From assembly GCA_029817715.1 (NCBI GenBank), contig JARUPY010000602.1, positions 699,501 to 763,500 on the forward strand: a stretch of DNA of 64,000 bases, given 5' to 3'. Under the pieces are notes generated by a model. The model had not been told where the DNA came from and did not search any database. It was given only the letters and a program-made list of their open reading frames with translations. Position 1 is the first letter of the stretch, and every line of letters starts with the position of its first letter. The position numbers and the translations under genes are program-made. Positions 1 through 10,458 of the stretch are shown here, in pieces. This DNA is from Melastoma dodecandrum (lineage: Eukaryota; Streptophyta; Magnoliopsida; Myrtales; Melastomataceae).

Positions 1-1177
1 ATTGCTCGCGTCTTGTTAAGTTATGGAAGGCTGGCCCTTTCGTTTGATACATGATGTTGTGGAGTCAATTGTTAACTCCTAAGAGGCAGGTCAGAGTCAA
101 TATGTCCTCTTTTTCCACCTCTCTCTCTCTCTCGCTCTCTCCCTCTGTTATGGTGAGAAAAGTCCGAAACTACAAAGTCGGGGATGTAAAGAAGTTTCAA
201 GATCGGATTTGCTTTTTACTTCCTTTCACATTTTTCCTCCTCCTTTCTCTTTGTTTGCACGTGCTTCGGGCATCTCTTGTTCACACTTCATTCAACGACC
301 AGTGCGACCGTTTCCGCAGGTTGTCTGTCTCGACGTGTTCCTGACTCTCACCCAATGAATGTTTCAAAATCTTCATCTACGTCTACCGCATATGCTTCAA
401 ATACCCCGGCTCGGAATACGAGATGCATCAAGCCGACGATCCTGTTTCTTGAAGCTAGTTATGGGGGTGGGACGGCGACGGGCTAGTTTTGGGCCGATCC
501 CGGCCGACGTATCGGGTAAAAACGACATTACGAGAAAAGGTCATACTCGTGCATGGTGAAGCTTTTGGCTGCTGCGGATATTAAACATAGCTGGAGAAAA
601 TGCGGCTAATCGACTTTCAGGCGGGACGAGGGCGAGGTGACCTCCAAATAATTAAAAGGGCGGTCAGGATGGGAGTGGTATTCAATTTTGCCTTCTCTTC
701 TATTATATTTAATACACAATCCTTCTATTATTATTATAATGTCCATTGCCGTCGCTTTTAAACAAACAGAACTCAATTTTGATTTGGATAGGTGCGGGAC
801 TCAGGATGTCAGATTAATCGAGTCTCCTTGTGGTCGCTCTTCCTTCGGAAAAATATGCGATCGGGAGAGATACGTTTTTATCACAAAAAATTGTGGTCTC
901 ATTGCTTTGTTTACAACAAACATGCCTTACGTTTTTATCACAAAAATTGAGGGGACTTGTCCGAAAACAGTAGGATGTGATACTTATCTGCCTTTTTGGA
1001 TCATTCCCTGATCCAACCCATATTCCAAATTTTACACCACGTCTCGGGCTACATTAATCAACCAATCAATCAAATTAATCCATAGTGCTTCCCCCCACCC
1101 CCCAACCAACTTTTCCACGTGTCCACTTGCCACTTGCATTATCATTACAACTTCACCTCGGCTCGGCTCAGCTCAGC
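1..1177. other. Intergenic, no gene recognised
   Basis: Low-complexity CT tracts lie near 118-150. A 22-bp stretch centred on the words ACGTTTTTATCACAAAAA is repeated at about 871 and 928. A GCTCG/GCTCA pentamer array at about 1157-1182 runs into the stop codon of the neighbouring ERF gene. The short open frames here match no family I know. Confidence 0.5.
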
Positions 1178-1972
1178 TCAGCTTCCTTCGTTCACTACAA
1201 CCACAGCCTTCAGCTCGGCATGAGATTGCGATGCGGCCAGCGTTGTTACCTTCATCCTCCTCTTCGGAGAATCGCTGGCGGTCGTTGATGTTGAGGAGGA
1301 GCACGAGGAGTAACACGATGATGACGGCTCGGGCGACGACCGTTTCGCCGTCACTCTCACTGGCTCGGGCTCGCCCGAGTTAATCCTCAGCGGGAAATTA
1401 AGCAGGGCACGGGAGCCGCGCATCCTGTAGGCGGCCCTGTCGTAAGCCAACGCGGCGTCCTCCGCGGTCTCGTATGTCCCGAGCCAAACCCGAGCCCCGT
1501 TCTTGGCCGGGTCTCGAATCTCTGCGGCGAACTTGCCCCACGGCCGTTGCCTCACTCCCCTGTAGTGCTTCCCCTTGGAGGGGACCACCGCGGGCACGGC
1601 CTCTGGCAACGGGGTGGTGGGGCTCCCTGCAGGACAACTACCCTCCGAGAAGAAATTCTCAGGCTCCAACTTGACAGGCGTTGCCCCCGTCTGTTGGCCG
1701 AATGGGACCCACCCTGTCATCAGGGCATCGCGTAGGACTCCATACACGACCATATCATCCGCGTCGTCCTCCCTCAGCGGAAGCTCACCCCAGTTCTCGG
1801 TCAGGCAAGAGTAGAGCCTTCCGAAGCTAGAGCTGCGGCAGAAGGTCGGGACTCCGAACACGCCAGGGATCCTCACAGAGTCAAGGAGCTGACTCGCGGG
1901 GTCATCAAGCAGCTGCCTCCTTATGGACTCAAGCAGGGCGAAATCCGACTCCTGGAAACTCTCGACCGACAT
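1178..1972 (-). CDS. AP2/ERF transcription factor, ERF group IX (ERF1/ERF2-like)
   Basis: Intronless gene for a 264-residue nuclear transcription factor. One AP2/ERF domain spans residues about 136-194 ([19 protein letters not shown], then the [19 protein letters not shown] helix). Ala and Asp at the two class-defining positions (A150, D154) mark an ERF rather than a DREB protein, so GCC-box binding is expected. The N-terminus ([19 protein letters not shown]) is the conserved start of group IX members such as AtERF1/AtERF2, which act in ethylene, jasmonate and pathogen responses. A Ser-rich stretch (about 210-232) and a basic segment follow the domain. The frame is open up to 2197, but I chose the Met at 1972 because it gives the family N-terminus and a TATA box lies about 70 bp upstream. 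Assignment to a particular member is not possible. Confidence 0.93.
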   Translation of the reverse strand: MSVESFQESDFALLESIRRQLLDDPASQLLDSVRIPGVFGVPTFCRSSSFGRLYSCLTENWGELPLREDDADDMVVYGVLRDALMTGWVPFGQQTGATPVKLEPENFFSEGSCPAGSPTTPLPEAVPAVVPSKGKHYRGVRQRPWGKFAAEIRDPAKNGARVWLGTYETAEDAALAYDRAAYRMRGSRALLNFPLRINSGEPEPVRVTAKRSSPEPSSSCYSSCSSSTSTTASDSPKRRMKVTTLAASQSHAELKAVVVVNEGS

Positions 1973-2042
1973 ACTCGCAGGGAGATCTCGAGCCCTTTCT
2001 TTCTTTTCGGAATTGGGAGTTGGGGAAGGAACCTTGTGGCGA

Positions 2043-2050
2043 TATATATA
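2043..2050 (-). promoter_or_regulatory. TATA box of the ERF gene
   Basis: TATATATA read on the minus strand, about 70 bp upstream of the chosen start codon. This gives a short 5' leader and supports that start over the upstream in-frame Met at 2197. Confidence 0.6.
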
Positions 2051-2199
2051 GCGGGGAGGGGAAGATGATGCATGAACCGGGGCAACATGGTAATAGCCAA
2101 GGGGATATTTTGTTTTTGTCCTGAAATAATAATAATCCCGACATAATCCTAAATGTTTTCTTGTTAGAATTATAAGATGACTTTTCCACATCCACATGA

Positions 2200-5100
2200 T
2201 TGACCAAAACCTCCCTCCCTTCCCTTCCCTCTCCGCCTCTGCTTCCGTGAAAGTTCCTCCCCTCTAAAAAGACCTTTTGAACCCAAGTGGGAGGAGGTCG
2301 AGTAAAGGTGAGTGACGACACCAAACACCCACGTTTTTATTAAAAACCACCCAAATCTCTGATTAATAAAAATATAATTATTAATGAAAATATACTAAAT
2401 ATATTAAATCTTGTGTAATAATGGAGGAATAGTGAGCGAGTAGTTAAACTGGGAGATGACGTCATGTGCCTTACCAAGTTGTTTGTCTTGTTGTTGGTCA
2501 CTCCCGTCCAATGTCTTATCTCCAACTGTACGAACTGTGTTCAGAGTGAGCCCCCCACCACCCCCCTTCTCTCTCCCAACTTGGCCAACTTGTGGGATAC
2601 GGCAGAAAACCAAAAATTTGGATGGCCAAGGTTGCTCGGATTTTAACACACTGAAAAATCTTAAGACAATTAAAACTTAGACGAAACTTTGTTGTTCAGA
2701 TAGGCTTAGGGGCAAGGGTAGGGGATCAAAATTCACCCAATCCAGATAATAGCCGGAGGGAACATTGGGGTCGCGGGCACGAACAAAAAGTAAGGAGAAG
2801 GACGAGATTGGAGAACGGAACAAGCCAAACACAGACAGAGAGTGAAAATGACATCTTCTATCGGATACACATCGATATCAGATGCATCCCCCCTGGACTA
2901 AATAGAAAAAAACCATGTGTGACTTTTCTTTTCATCCATTTTCCTGGGGGGAGGTCGATACCGCCGATACGAGGAGGATGATTCGAGATCGGGGTGTGTA
3001 TAAAAACATTCGATACTTTGTAATAATTGAAAGAAGAAATTTATTATTACTACTACCCAAGTTTGGGAGGTGGGTGGGTGGGTTGGGTTGTGTTGCGTTG
3101 GCCCCAAGTGAAATCAATATAATATTTAGATACGATCTTATCCTTCTCTTCTTCTCTCGTTATTATACATTTAAACAATAAATAATTATGATGAATGTCA
3201 GTGTTCGCTTCGCGGAGGAGTAACGAGTTTTTAAAATGTCGGGGTCAAACTATCGATTTTGATCGACTGGTCGAACTTTTAGAATAGTCTTTGAACTCGA
3301 CAATGCTTACAACTCCCGGTCCTATAGAAAAGAATCCTCTCACCAAAGGAGAAAATACAGCATTCGAAACGGACATCTCCAAGTGAAAGTTCAGTGCCCC
3401 GCCTGGGACGTCCGGTCGTGAAATTTGAAAAATAGTGTTTATATGACTTGATATGTAATGTTGACTAGCTAGCAACCCCGAAACCAAATAAACCCTAAAA
3501 GGAGGAGATAACTCCGCCGAAGAAGAAAGAGGAAGGAAGAAAAAAAACTCATTGGACCCGAGTGATCAATGAATCGACTTAAATGCCGACTCGGAAAATT
3601 CAAACACGTGCGACGTTTTTTTTTCCTTTCCTTCTTCTAATAAAATATGATGGAATTGGGATTTTGTGGGTGGTTCCCATTCCCAATAATTCAAAGGAGA
3701 AAAGGACGTGCAAATAGTTCTCCTTTGAAGCAAAGCGAGGAGGATGTAAGAAGAAAGAAAATAAACCCAAAAAAGTAAACGAGGTGGGGGCCCAACCCGG
3801 CCAAACAGTTTATCCACACGTGATCGAATCGGGATGTTTCTTACCGCCTTCATTTTTATAGTGCGATCTGCTTTTTAAAATATATTACGTAATATGAACA
3901 AGACAAACATCGTTCGGTCCCAGCACACCACACCACCCGGGTTACATATAATAAGATAATTCATATAACTATTATAATTAAATTTTGACTCGACTGGTCT
4001 AGCAGTGGGCCCACCACAGAAGTCCGGTAAAGGCCCAGTTCACAACTTCCGGCCCAAAACAATTCACACTTGATTGATATTGGGTAGTAGGTATTTTATT
4101 CGGTTAGTATTTTCTTTACTTTATCTAGTATGCTGTGTATTCTCTCACCGACGTGTTTTGAAAGTTAAAACTAGAGCGAGAATGCACAACGACGAAAAAT
4201 GAAGAAGGCCCTGCGAAGAGGAATTAGGATTGAAAATGTGCAGGTAATCACAATTTCGCAGAAGACTTTGCATCGCTGCAACAACCAAGTCGGAATCAAC
4301 ATGAATGATTCTTTTCCGGAAGAACTCTCTCATTCCATAATAAGGAGTATAGTTCCTCCTAGGAAGAGTAGTTGTTTGAATCAAGACCGCTCTAATTCCA
4401 TGTTACAAATCATATATCAGACTTTTCTCCTAGTTAATAGAATAATTTTAAAGCTTTTGGTATGATTTGGGATTAACCTCAACACGATCCCCTTAATCTT
4501 ACATCGGATTTGAGTCCGATAACGTAAGAAACTTATTTAATTTTTTTTATCCACAAAAATCTCCGCATAATGATAGTTGTTTCTTTATTCAAATTCGAGT
4601 TAATTTGAATTTGATCTAACAAGACTTTTCGTCTTGTTTCGATCTTGTAGCGCCTGGCTAGTGGGATCGAAAGGATGCGCATAGAGGCATTTAGAGCCAA
4701 GATTGGTAGAGATGTCGTCGTGCTAGAAGCGCGGTTGGACGTCAGTATAAAAGAGCTAACAAAACAGATGGAATTTGCCAAACACGAGTTTAGTTCAAAA
4801 CTAGAAAGCCTCGAATTAGCTTTGACGATGCGGTTTAATAACAAATGAATCATCGAAAAATAATTCTGGCAGTAAAGTCCATTCTCCGTAATAGATACTT
4901 ACATTCGCAATAAGTCTACCGTTTCCTCTATACTGAATATTTTTGAATAAACACTATTCAAAAATTGCACATTGTACAACGATTTTTTTATACATTATTA
5001 AAAATAGACAATTTTGTTGTACATTTATACAAAACTTGGAGGAAAATTTCTACATTGACGACCGCTTCCGAGGGCACGTACTCTTCATTTGACGTGTCGT

Positions 5101-5200
5101 GTGAATATTTACAAAGCTTACTTTCCAAGCAGAAACATTTGATGAGACAACAAGCGATAAGCCACGATTTTGAGTAAGGCAGCCTGTAATAGGGGCAGAA
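2200..5200. other. Intergenic, no convincing gene
   Basis: AT-rich sequence with pyrimidine-rich and poly-A tracts. No family is recognised. The only stretch with some protein-like character is the small coiled-coil-like frame at 4675-4848, listed separately. Confidence 0.5.
4675..4848 (+). CDS. Small coiled-coil-like open frame, doubtful
   Basis: A 57-codon frame whose product is rich in Leu, Glu and Lys with heptad-like spacing (for example VLEARLDVSIKEL and SSKLESLELAL). The frame is open upstream to about 4651, where CTTGTAG could be a splice acceptor, so it might be the last exon of something. It faintly recalls mitochondrial DUF1640/FMP32 coiled-coil proteins, but I cannot align it with confidence. 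No neighbouring exon was found. It could be a gene fragment or chance. Confidence 0.2.
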   Translation: MRIEAFRAKIGRDVVVLEARLDVSIKELTKQMEFAKHEFSSKLESLELALTMRFNNK

Positions 5201-5214
5201 TAAACTAACATTGG

Positions 5215-6752
5215 GTTGAACAGGGAGGATCGGTTGTTTCCTTGAATCCAGCACAAATAGCCTTCAAGACACCAGTTCTCTGTAATTTTCCTTGGATGGA
5301 GAGAAGACAAAAAGAAGAAGCATGAAAACAAGTTTTCAAGATTATGCTCGTCCATTGTTTCCCTTCTGACAACATTTTCTTTCACTGCGTTGATCGATGT
5401 TCAGTCTGACAGCCAGCACCAAAGGGTATACCTCGATACTGAGCGGTATACCTCGATGAACATCCCTCAATCTCTGGGACCAAGAGAAATGACTGGACGA
5501 AAAAACAATGGAAGCACCTGAAGTTCCTGTTCTGCTTTGAAGAGTGGATTCTCGACATCAGCTTCGAGCAACCAACCCGGCAATCCGATCTTGTCTTCAC
5601 TCACCGATTCCTTTAATAAGAGGAATGCCCGGATTGTAGTATTCCACACAGGTTTCATCATATGAGGAAGTTTAGCAGCACATACGAATTCGAATCCGCT
5701 GGCTTAGATGAGTGGCTCTTGGCTCACTTCCTTGAGAAGGGCTTATTTATTGTAACTAAGAAATGAGAATTGTTGACCCATATGATCTCGGAATCACCCA
5801 TGCATTGCTTGATTTTGTCGAGAGGCAAAATCTGGTTTAGAAAAAGTGCCTGATGAGGAAGAGAAACATAGTAGACTAACAGAAAATATTCTAACCATGC
5901 TGGAATTCCAAGAAAAGGATGTTACCAGGAGATTTGATCACACCCTCTGCACAATCCTTGCTGTACTTCTTCTCCTTCATGGAGCACCTGATTTGGAAAT
6001 CAGTGACAGTCCCACCAAACCCAAAAGCGATTGCTCTCATTAGCAACACAATGAACACAAAGCTGTCTCAGGTTCTCAAACACCACATCCTTCCCGTCGT
6101 AGTCTACTCCAAAGTCCTGCTCTGGATCAGGTGCGCAGTATCTCCCGTGGTTTATGCACTGGGACTTGCATTGATTACTGAGCTTGAAAGCCTCGGGGCA
6201 GTACCAGGTAATGTAATGCGGAGTGAACCGTGGGTAACTCCCCTTCTCGAGGGCCTGTGCGTGGCCTCTAAAATTGTTGACAAAGTCCATCTGATCATCA
6301 CATCGAATTCCGCACTCATCTTCCCTACTTATCCAGAGCTCGTACTCCACCCTTTCATCAGGGTAGGGGTTCGATTCCCTCCAGTCTAACTTGATGAGAA
6401 TCTCATCGCCTTTCTGCAAAGCTTGCTTCAAGCTTTCACCAAAAGAGTGACCAATGAGTGCGGATGGCACTTCAATCTTCTCTATGTATCCGTCCATGCC
6501 AGTACTCTCATCGGGTGAATCCATGGTTATGAGAGGCCCCTCTACGTTACCCACCACTATAACTGCAGCAGCTCCTGCTTGGTGACCATTCCACACCTTC
6601 AACGCGAAATAGCATTTCTCGTTATGTAAACCGAAGGCTGAGGGAGATCCACAAGCTGAAGGGCAAGGTTGAGTCCTTCGCAAAGCTGAGGGGTCTCGAC
6701 ATTGAAGTCCATCCTCACTACACCGTCTGATCCGATCCCGATCGTCAGACAA
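5215..6752 (-). pseudogene. Vacuolar sorting receptor (VSR/BP-80) pseudogene
   Basis: Minus-strand remnant of a vacuolar sorting receptor, the type-I membrane cargo receptor that sorts proteins from Golgi/TGN to the vacuole. The longest piece (6000 to about 6620) carries the PA-domain end ([30 protein letters not shown]) and the central luminal region (YPDERVEYELW, FTPHYITWYCPEAFKLSNQC, CINHGRYCAPDPEQDF). Near 6006 a 2-base deletion after WVWWD breaks the frame; the match resumes in another frame ([17 protein letters not shown], about 5945-6005). Further pieces follow: EADVENPLFKAEQELQ (about 5500-5560), TAQYRG, then after a GT-AG intron LQRTGVLKAICAGFKETTD (about 5220-5290). The N-terminus, EGF repeats, transmembrane segment and tail are not found. 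Retained intron-like gaps show a genomic duplicate, not a processed copy. Confidence 0.88.
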
Positions 6753-6759
6753 GCCTATG

Positions 6760-7518
6760 GAACTGAAATGATCGGAACACCAACCACAGCCAGAAAATAA
6801 GGGTCTTCGGGTCCCCTCCGTGGACCCTTTTGTGATTCACTCAAGCAAATATTACGTACCAAACTTTCTTACATGATTCGGCATCCTGTCCCAATCCCAG
6901 GAAGAACTGTAATAAGAAGCCGCGCCTAGAACCGGCGGAACCGAACCGAACCCGCTTGTCCCCCTGGTTTTCTTTTTGTCCCTCGATCTTACCCAGATTC
7001 TACGATCGATATTTAATTGCTGGGTTTCGCGATAGACTGCACATTTTAACGGCTTCTCTCGATTTCACCTTGCTTGTGAACATCAAGCTGCCACCACCAC
7101 ACGTTTTCCAGTCCCCACAGAAACAAAAAAATCGGGGTTGTATGCATTGCCCGCCACGTGATTATGGCTTAATGCGCAGATATTTGGATTAGGAAGATTA
7201 CAAAACTGCTGAGACTATTTTCTCCTCTACACAATTGAGCATTTTGTCATTTCCCGGTCGTTTTGAACTAATTATCATTACATCTGTCTTACAGCGCCTT
7301 ACGTCTTACATCTTTCTTGGGTGATTTCGATTGGACGATGGGTTCAAGATCAAGCTGGTTTTTTGTTTCTGACAAACTAAGAGGGAAGCAGTTCTAGCGT
7401 TGTTTGGATTAGATGTAATCTGTTATGCCTATATATTTATTAATCTAGCCTGAAGAGTGGGCGGCAGAGTTGTTCGGATTGTGCGGTTCACAGAGTGTTT
7501 TTTTGTTTTTTGACGTTC
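6760..7518. other. Spacer and probable NUDT8-like promoter/5' leader
   Basis: No coding similarity is seen. It lies between the divergently placed VSR remnant and the Nudix gene and presumably holds the latter's promoter and 5' leader. No clear TATA box was picked out. Confidence 0.4.
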
Positions 7519-9330
7519 ATGGAGTTCAAGTCTGCTGTTGATGTCCCCAGGGGAGTGCTAATCGGCTCCACCTCTTCCATCCATTGCGGTGATACAATCC
7601 GCCTCGGGTTATACCGGAGTAAGAACAGGGGTAGCCTTTTTTCTGTCGTTAATTTTAGATCAGTCTATCAGTTCTTGGGAGTTCTGAAGTTTTCCTTGTT
7701 CAGGAGTTTCTCCGGGCTCTGCTGCTTGTTCGGTGACTTCCCAGTGTATGGTTCTTCGACCAGACAGATCAAGGACCAGTCCGGTTGTCGTAGCTGAAAT
7801 TTCGACAGTTCCTAGTTTATATCATGTTAATGGGACAAATGGGGTGAACCCGAGGCTTCATTCGAGAGATTCAAGAGTGCTCGATTCGTTTGACGATGAG
7901 TACGGAGGGGTGGTTGTGAATCCGGACAGATTGCCAGCTGAACCGGATGCTTTCGTTCCCCTGCTTCGTGACTCCCTGTCACACTGGAAGATTCAGGTAA
8001 CTATCGTGTCTTATTGTGTAATGGCCTTGAGCAGTGCAGTATGTTTTTGCCGGTTCTTTTTAGAGTATGGAAATTATGGACTATTTCCACACCACGATTC
8101 TGGCATGTCTGTAGGGGAAGAAGGGAGTTTGGCTAAAGTTGCCCTTGGAATTGTCAGAACTAGTCCCCATTGCAGTAAAGGTAATAATCTTCACCTCTAC
8201 TGACGTAACCGCTAGTGATGTTCTGGGTTGCATTTGGTTCAAATCTCTGGTGATCACAGGAAGGATTTCAGTATCACCACGCTGAAAGAGAACATGTAAT
8301 GTTGACCTGTTGGCTACCTGAAGGACCTTGTATGCTTCCTGCTAATGCTTCTCATCTTGTTGGCGTGGGCGGCTTCGTTGTGAATGACAAGAACGAGGCG
8401 AGGCAGAAAATTTTGATCTCTTGAGCTGATCGAACCATATTCTCCTAAATTCTAAGACTCCATCTAATAATTAGTTGTTGTCCTTGCCATCAAATTATGA
8501 CAGGTTCTTGTTGTGCAAGAGAGGTACTGTCCTCCGGCATTCACGAGGCTGTGGAAGCTACCGACCGGATTCATTCAGGAGGTACATGCTTCCATCCTTG
8601 AATATATGTTCAATGCTGAAATATTGCCTAGAAATTCTCGATTGAAAAAAACTTAAATGGTGGCAGTCCGAGGAGATTTTTGACGGAGTTGTAAGAGAAG
8701 TCAAAGAGGAAACCGGTGTAAGAACCTACGTACCGCTTGATTGATACAGATTCATCGTGAGTTTTTTATTAAAGCAATTTGTTCCTTTCTGGGTACGCAG
8801 GTGGAAACAGAGTTTGTTGAAGTGATCGCCTTCAGGTGAAACCTACGACCTGGTCTCATCGTTCCTATCGTCACTGTTGTAAACTCCCCTAATCATATGC
8901 CTTTGTCTTTCCAGGCACGCACACCACATCGCCTTCGAGAAGTCGGACCTGTTCTTCATCTGCATGTTAAGGCCTCTCTCAACGCAGATCTTTGTCGATG
9001 ATTGCGAAATCCATGCTGCAAGGGTAACGTTTCTGTTATCCTTTGGCCCCATACCCCATATTCTCGGTTTGTCTATCAAATGACTGACCCTTAACATTTT
9101 ACTCCCCGAGCCAGTGGATGCCATTGGCCGAGTTTGTTGAGCAACCGCTGACAAAAGGAGACGGGATGTTCAAGAAGGTCATCGACATATGCCTAGCACG
9201 GCTCGGCAGGCGATACTGCGGGCTGTTCCCGCATCAGGTTGCATCCAAGTTCGAAGGGAAGGAGTCGACTCTTTATTTCAACGTCCTACAGGCAGAAGAT
9301 GATTACAACTGCGGAACTGGGGGAAGCTGA
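7519..9330 (+). CDS. NUDT8: Nudix hydrolase, NUDT8-like
   Basis: Split gene for a Nudix hydrolase, an enzyme cleaving nucleoside-diphosphate derivatives. Inferred exons: 7519-7630, 7704-7996, 8115-8180, 8260-8397, 8504-8581, 8667-8717, 8801-8835, 8915-9023, 9115-9330 (365 residues). The Nudix box is complete across two exon junctions: G225-x5-E231-x7-R239-E240-V-K-E243-E244-T-G-V. The plant NUDT8-type N-terminal region (FDDEYGGVVVNPDRLP, WLKLPLELSELVPIAVKEG, FQYHHAEREHVMLTCWLPEG) and C-terminal HAHHIAFEKSDLFFICMLRP also fit. Two oddities: the first 60 codons need a 73-base intron (7631-7703) or a later start at 7748, and the intron at 8398-8503 begins with GC instead of GT. The physiological substrate of this subgroup is not clear from sequence. 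Confidence 0.87.
8398..8503 (+). other. GC-AG intron of the NUDT8-like gene
   Basis: Exon ends AACGAG and the intron starts GCGAGG and ends ATGACAG before GTTCTTGTTGTG. Protein continuity (VVNDKNE joined to VLVVQERY) fixes both borders, and no in-frame GT donor exists nearby. GC-AG introns are a known minor class in plants. Confidence 0.75.
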
Positions 9331-10458
9331 AATGGTCTTAGCGAAGGATTATGCAGAGGCTAACCCTTTGTTGGATTTCAACCGCAGAGAGACGATAAGT
9401 CGCTGTATATAAGCTTTAGGCATTAGCCAGTTTGTTTTGTAAATCCAGCTGTGGAACCCCTCAATGTTCTTAAATCATGTTATTTGCAAATCATCTGATC
9501 ATATTGATGCCAGTTGCTGCTGTCAACACCCCCCCCCCCAGTTGACAGGAGAAGGAAACTTTTTAGCTTTTTCTCGTGATCAGTGCAACCCAAAAAAGGG
9601 ATCAACTTTACAGTCAAGTCAAACGGATCAAATTGAGTGACCGGAATGATAATTTGTGGCTTACATGAAAAACAAACAAGATGGTGTGGGGATTTTTCAT
9701 TGGCCATCAAAGGAGAAGGGTTATTAGTTAAAACTCCCTTTCATTTGATTTGATTGAATCCAAGAAAAAGACTGCATCTTGACCTATGTTGCCGTTCCTT
9801 TCCTTAGACCCAGTTCTTGTTTCCTGCTCTGGAAGTTAAAAAGGAAGTAAAAAAGGGGTCAACAGTTGTTGATTCCTGAACCACCCCCCCCCCCCCCCCT
9901 CTGAAATCCCGTGCCCTGTTCTGCGTCCCCCGTGTTCGGACAACTCTTGAATTGAAGCCTATCCCCGTGGAGAAGTGTCGGATCCGCTGAATTCTCTTCA
10001 CCGGTTTCAGTTTTGGCCTGCTTGTGAGTGTTCTCGTAGTCGTACCCACGTCTTGTTTCGTTGTTCAGGATTCGCTCTGGCTTGTCTTTTAGGGTTCTGC
10101 GCATCTCTTTCTTGAACAATCTCCATCTGTCTTTTTAGTTGAGGAACTTTTCGGTTGATTAATGGGCCCGAAAGTTTCTGTGTCGAAGTGGGTCGGGACC
10201 TGGCTTTAGTCAGTTCTATGTTTCCTTCTTGCACCGAATTCTTTCTCCATTGAAGCCTGCAAGTCTGCCACTGGTGTGTTTGGGTGGGGGAAAGCTTGTG
10301 GGCATTTTCTCTTTGCGGGCGGCTGTAGTTTCCGCTTCTACGAAACTAAGTTAGCTGTAACCCAATTCTTGTTTTCGGGTTCTGTTCAGCAGCTCGGGAA
10401 AAAAAAAGTTCCCGGAGGGGGTAAGGCAGTTTCCAATTACATTGACGGTACGGGTGAG
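9331..10458. other. Spacer, NUDT8-like 3' end and DeSI-like promoter/leader
   Basis: No gene seen. Runs of C at about 9530-9539 and 9883-9899 are homopolymers prone to assembly error. The last few hundred bases before 10459 are open in the DeSI frame but have no ATG and probably represent promoter and 5' untranslated sequence. Confidence 0.4.

Noticed and set aside
6362..6388. GGTTCGATTCC-like word resembling a tRNA T-arm
   Set aside because: It is the antisense of the VSR codons for LDWRESNPY; no acceptor stem, D-arm or anticodon arm surrounds it.
5919..6389. 156-codon plus-strand frame
   Set aside because: Antisense shadow of the VSR remnant, whose minus-strand protein matches the family strongly.
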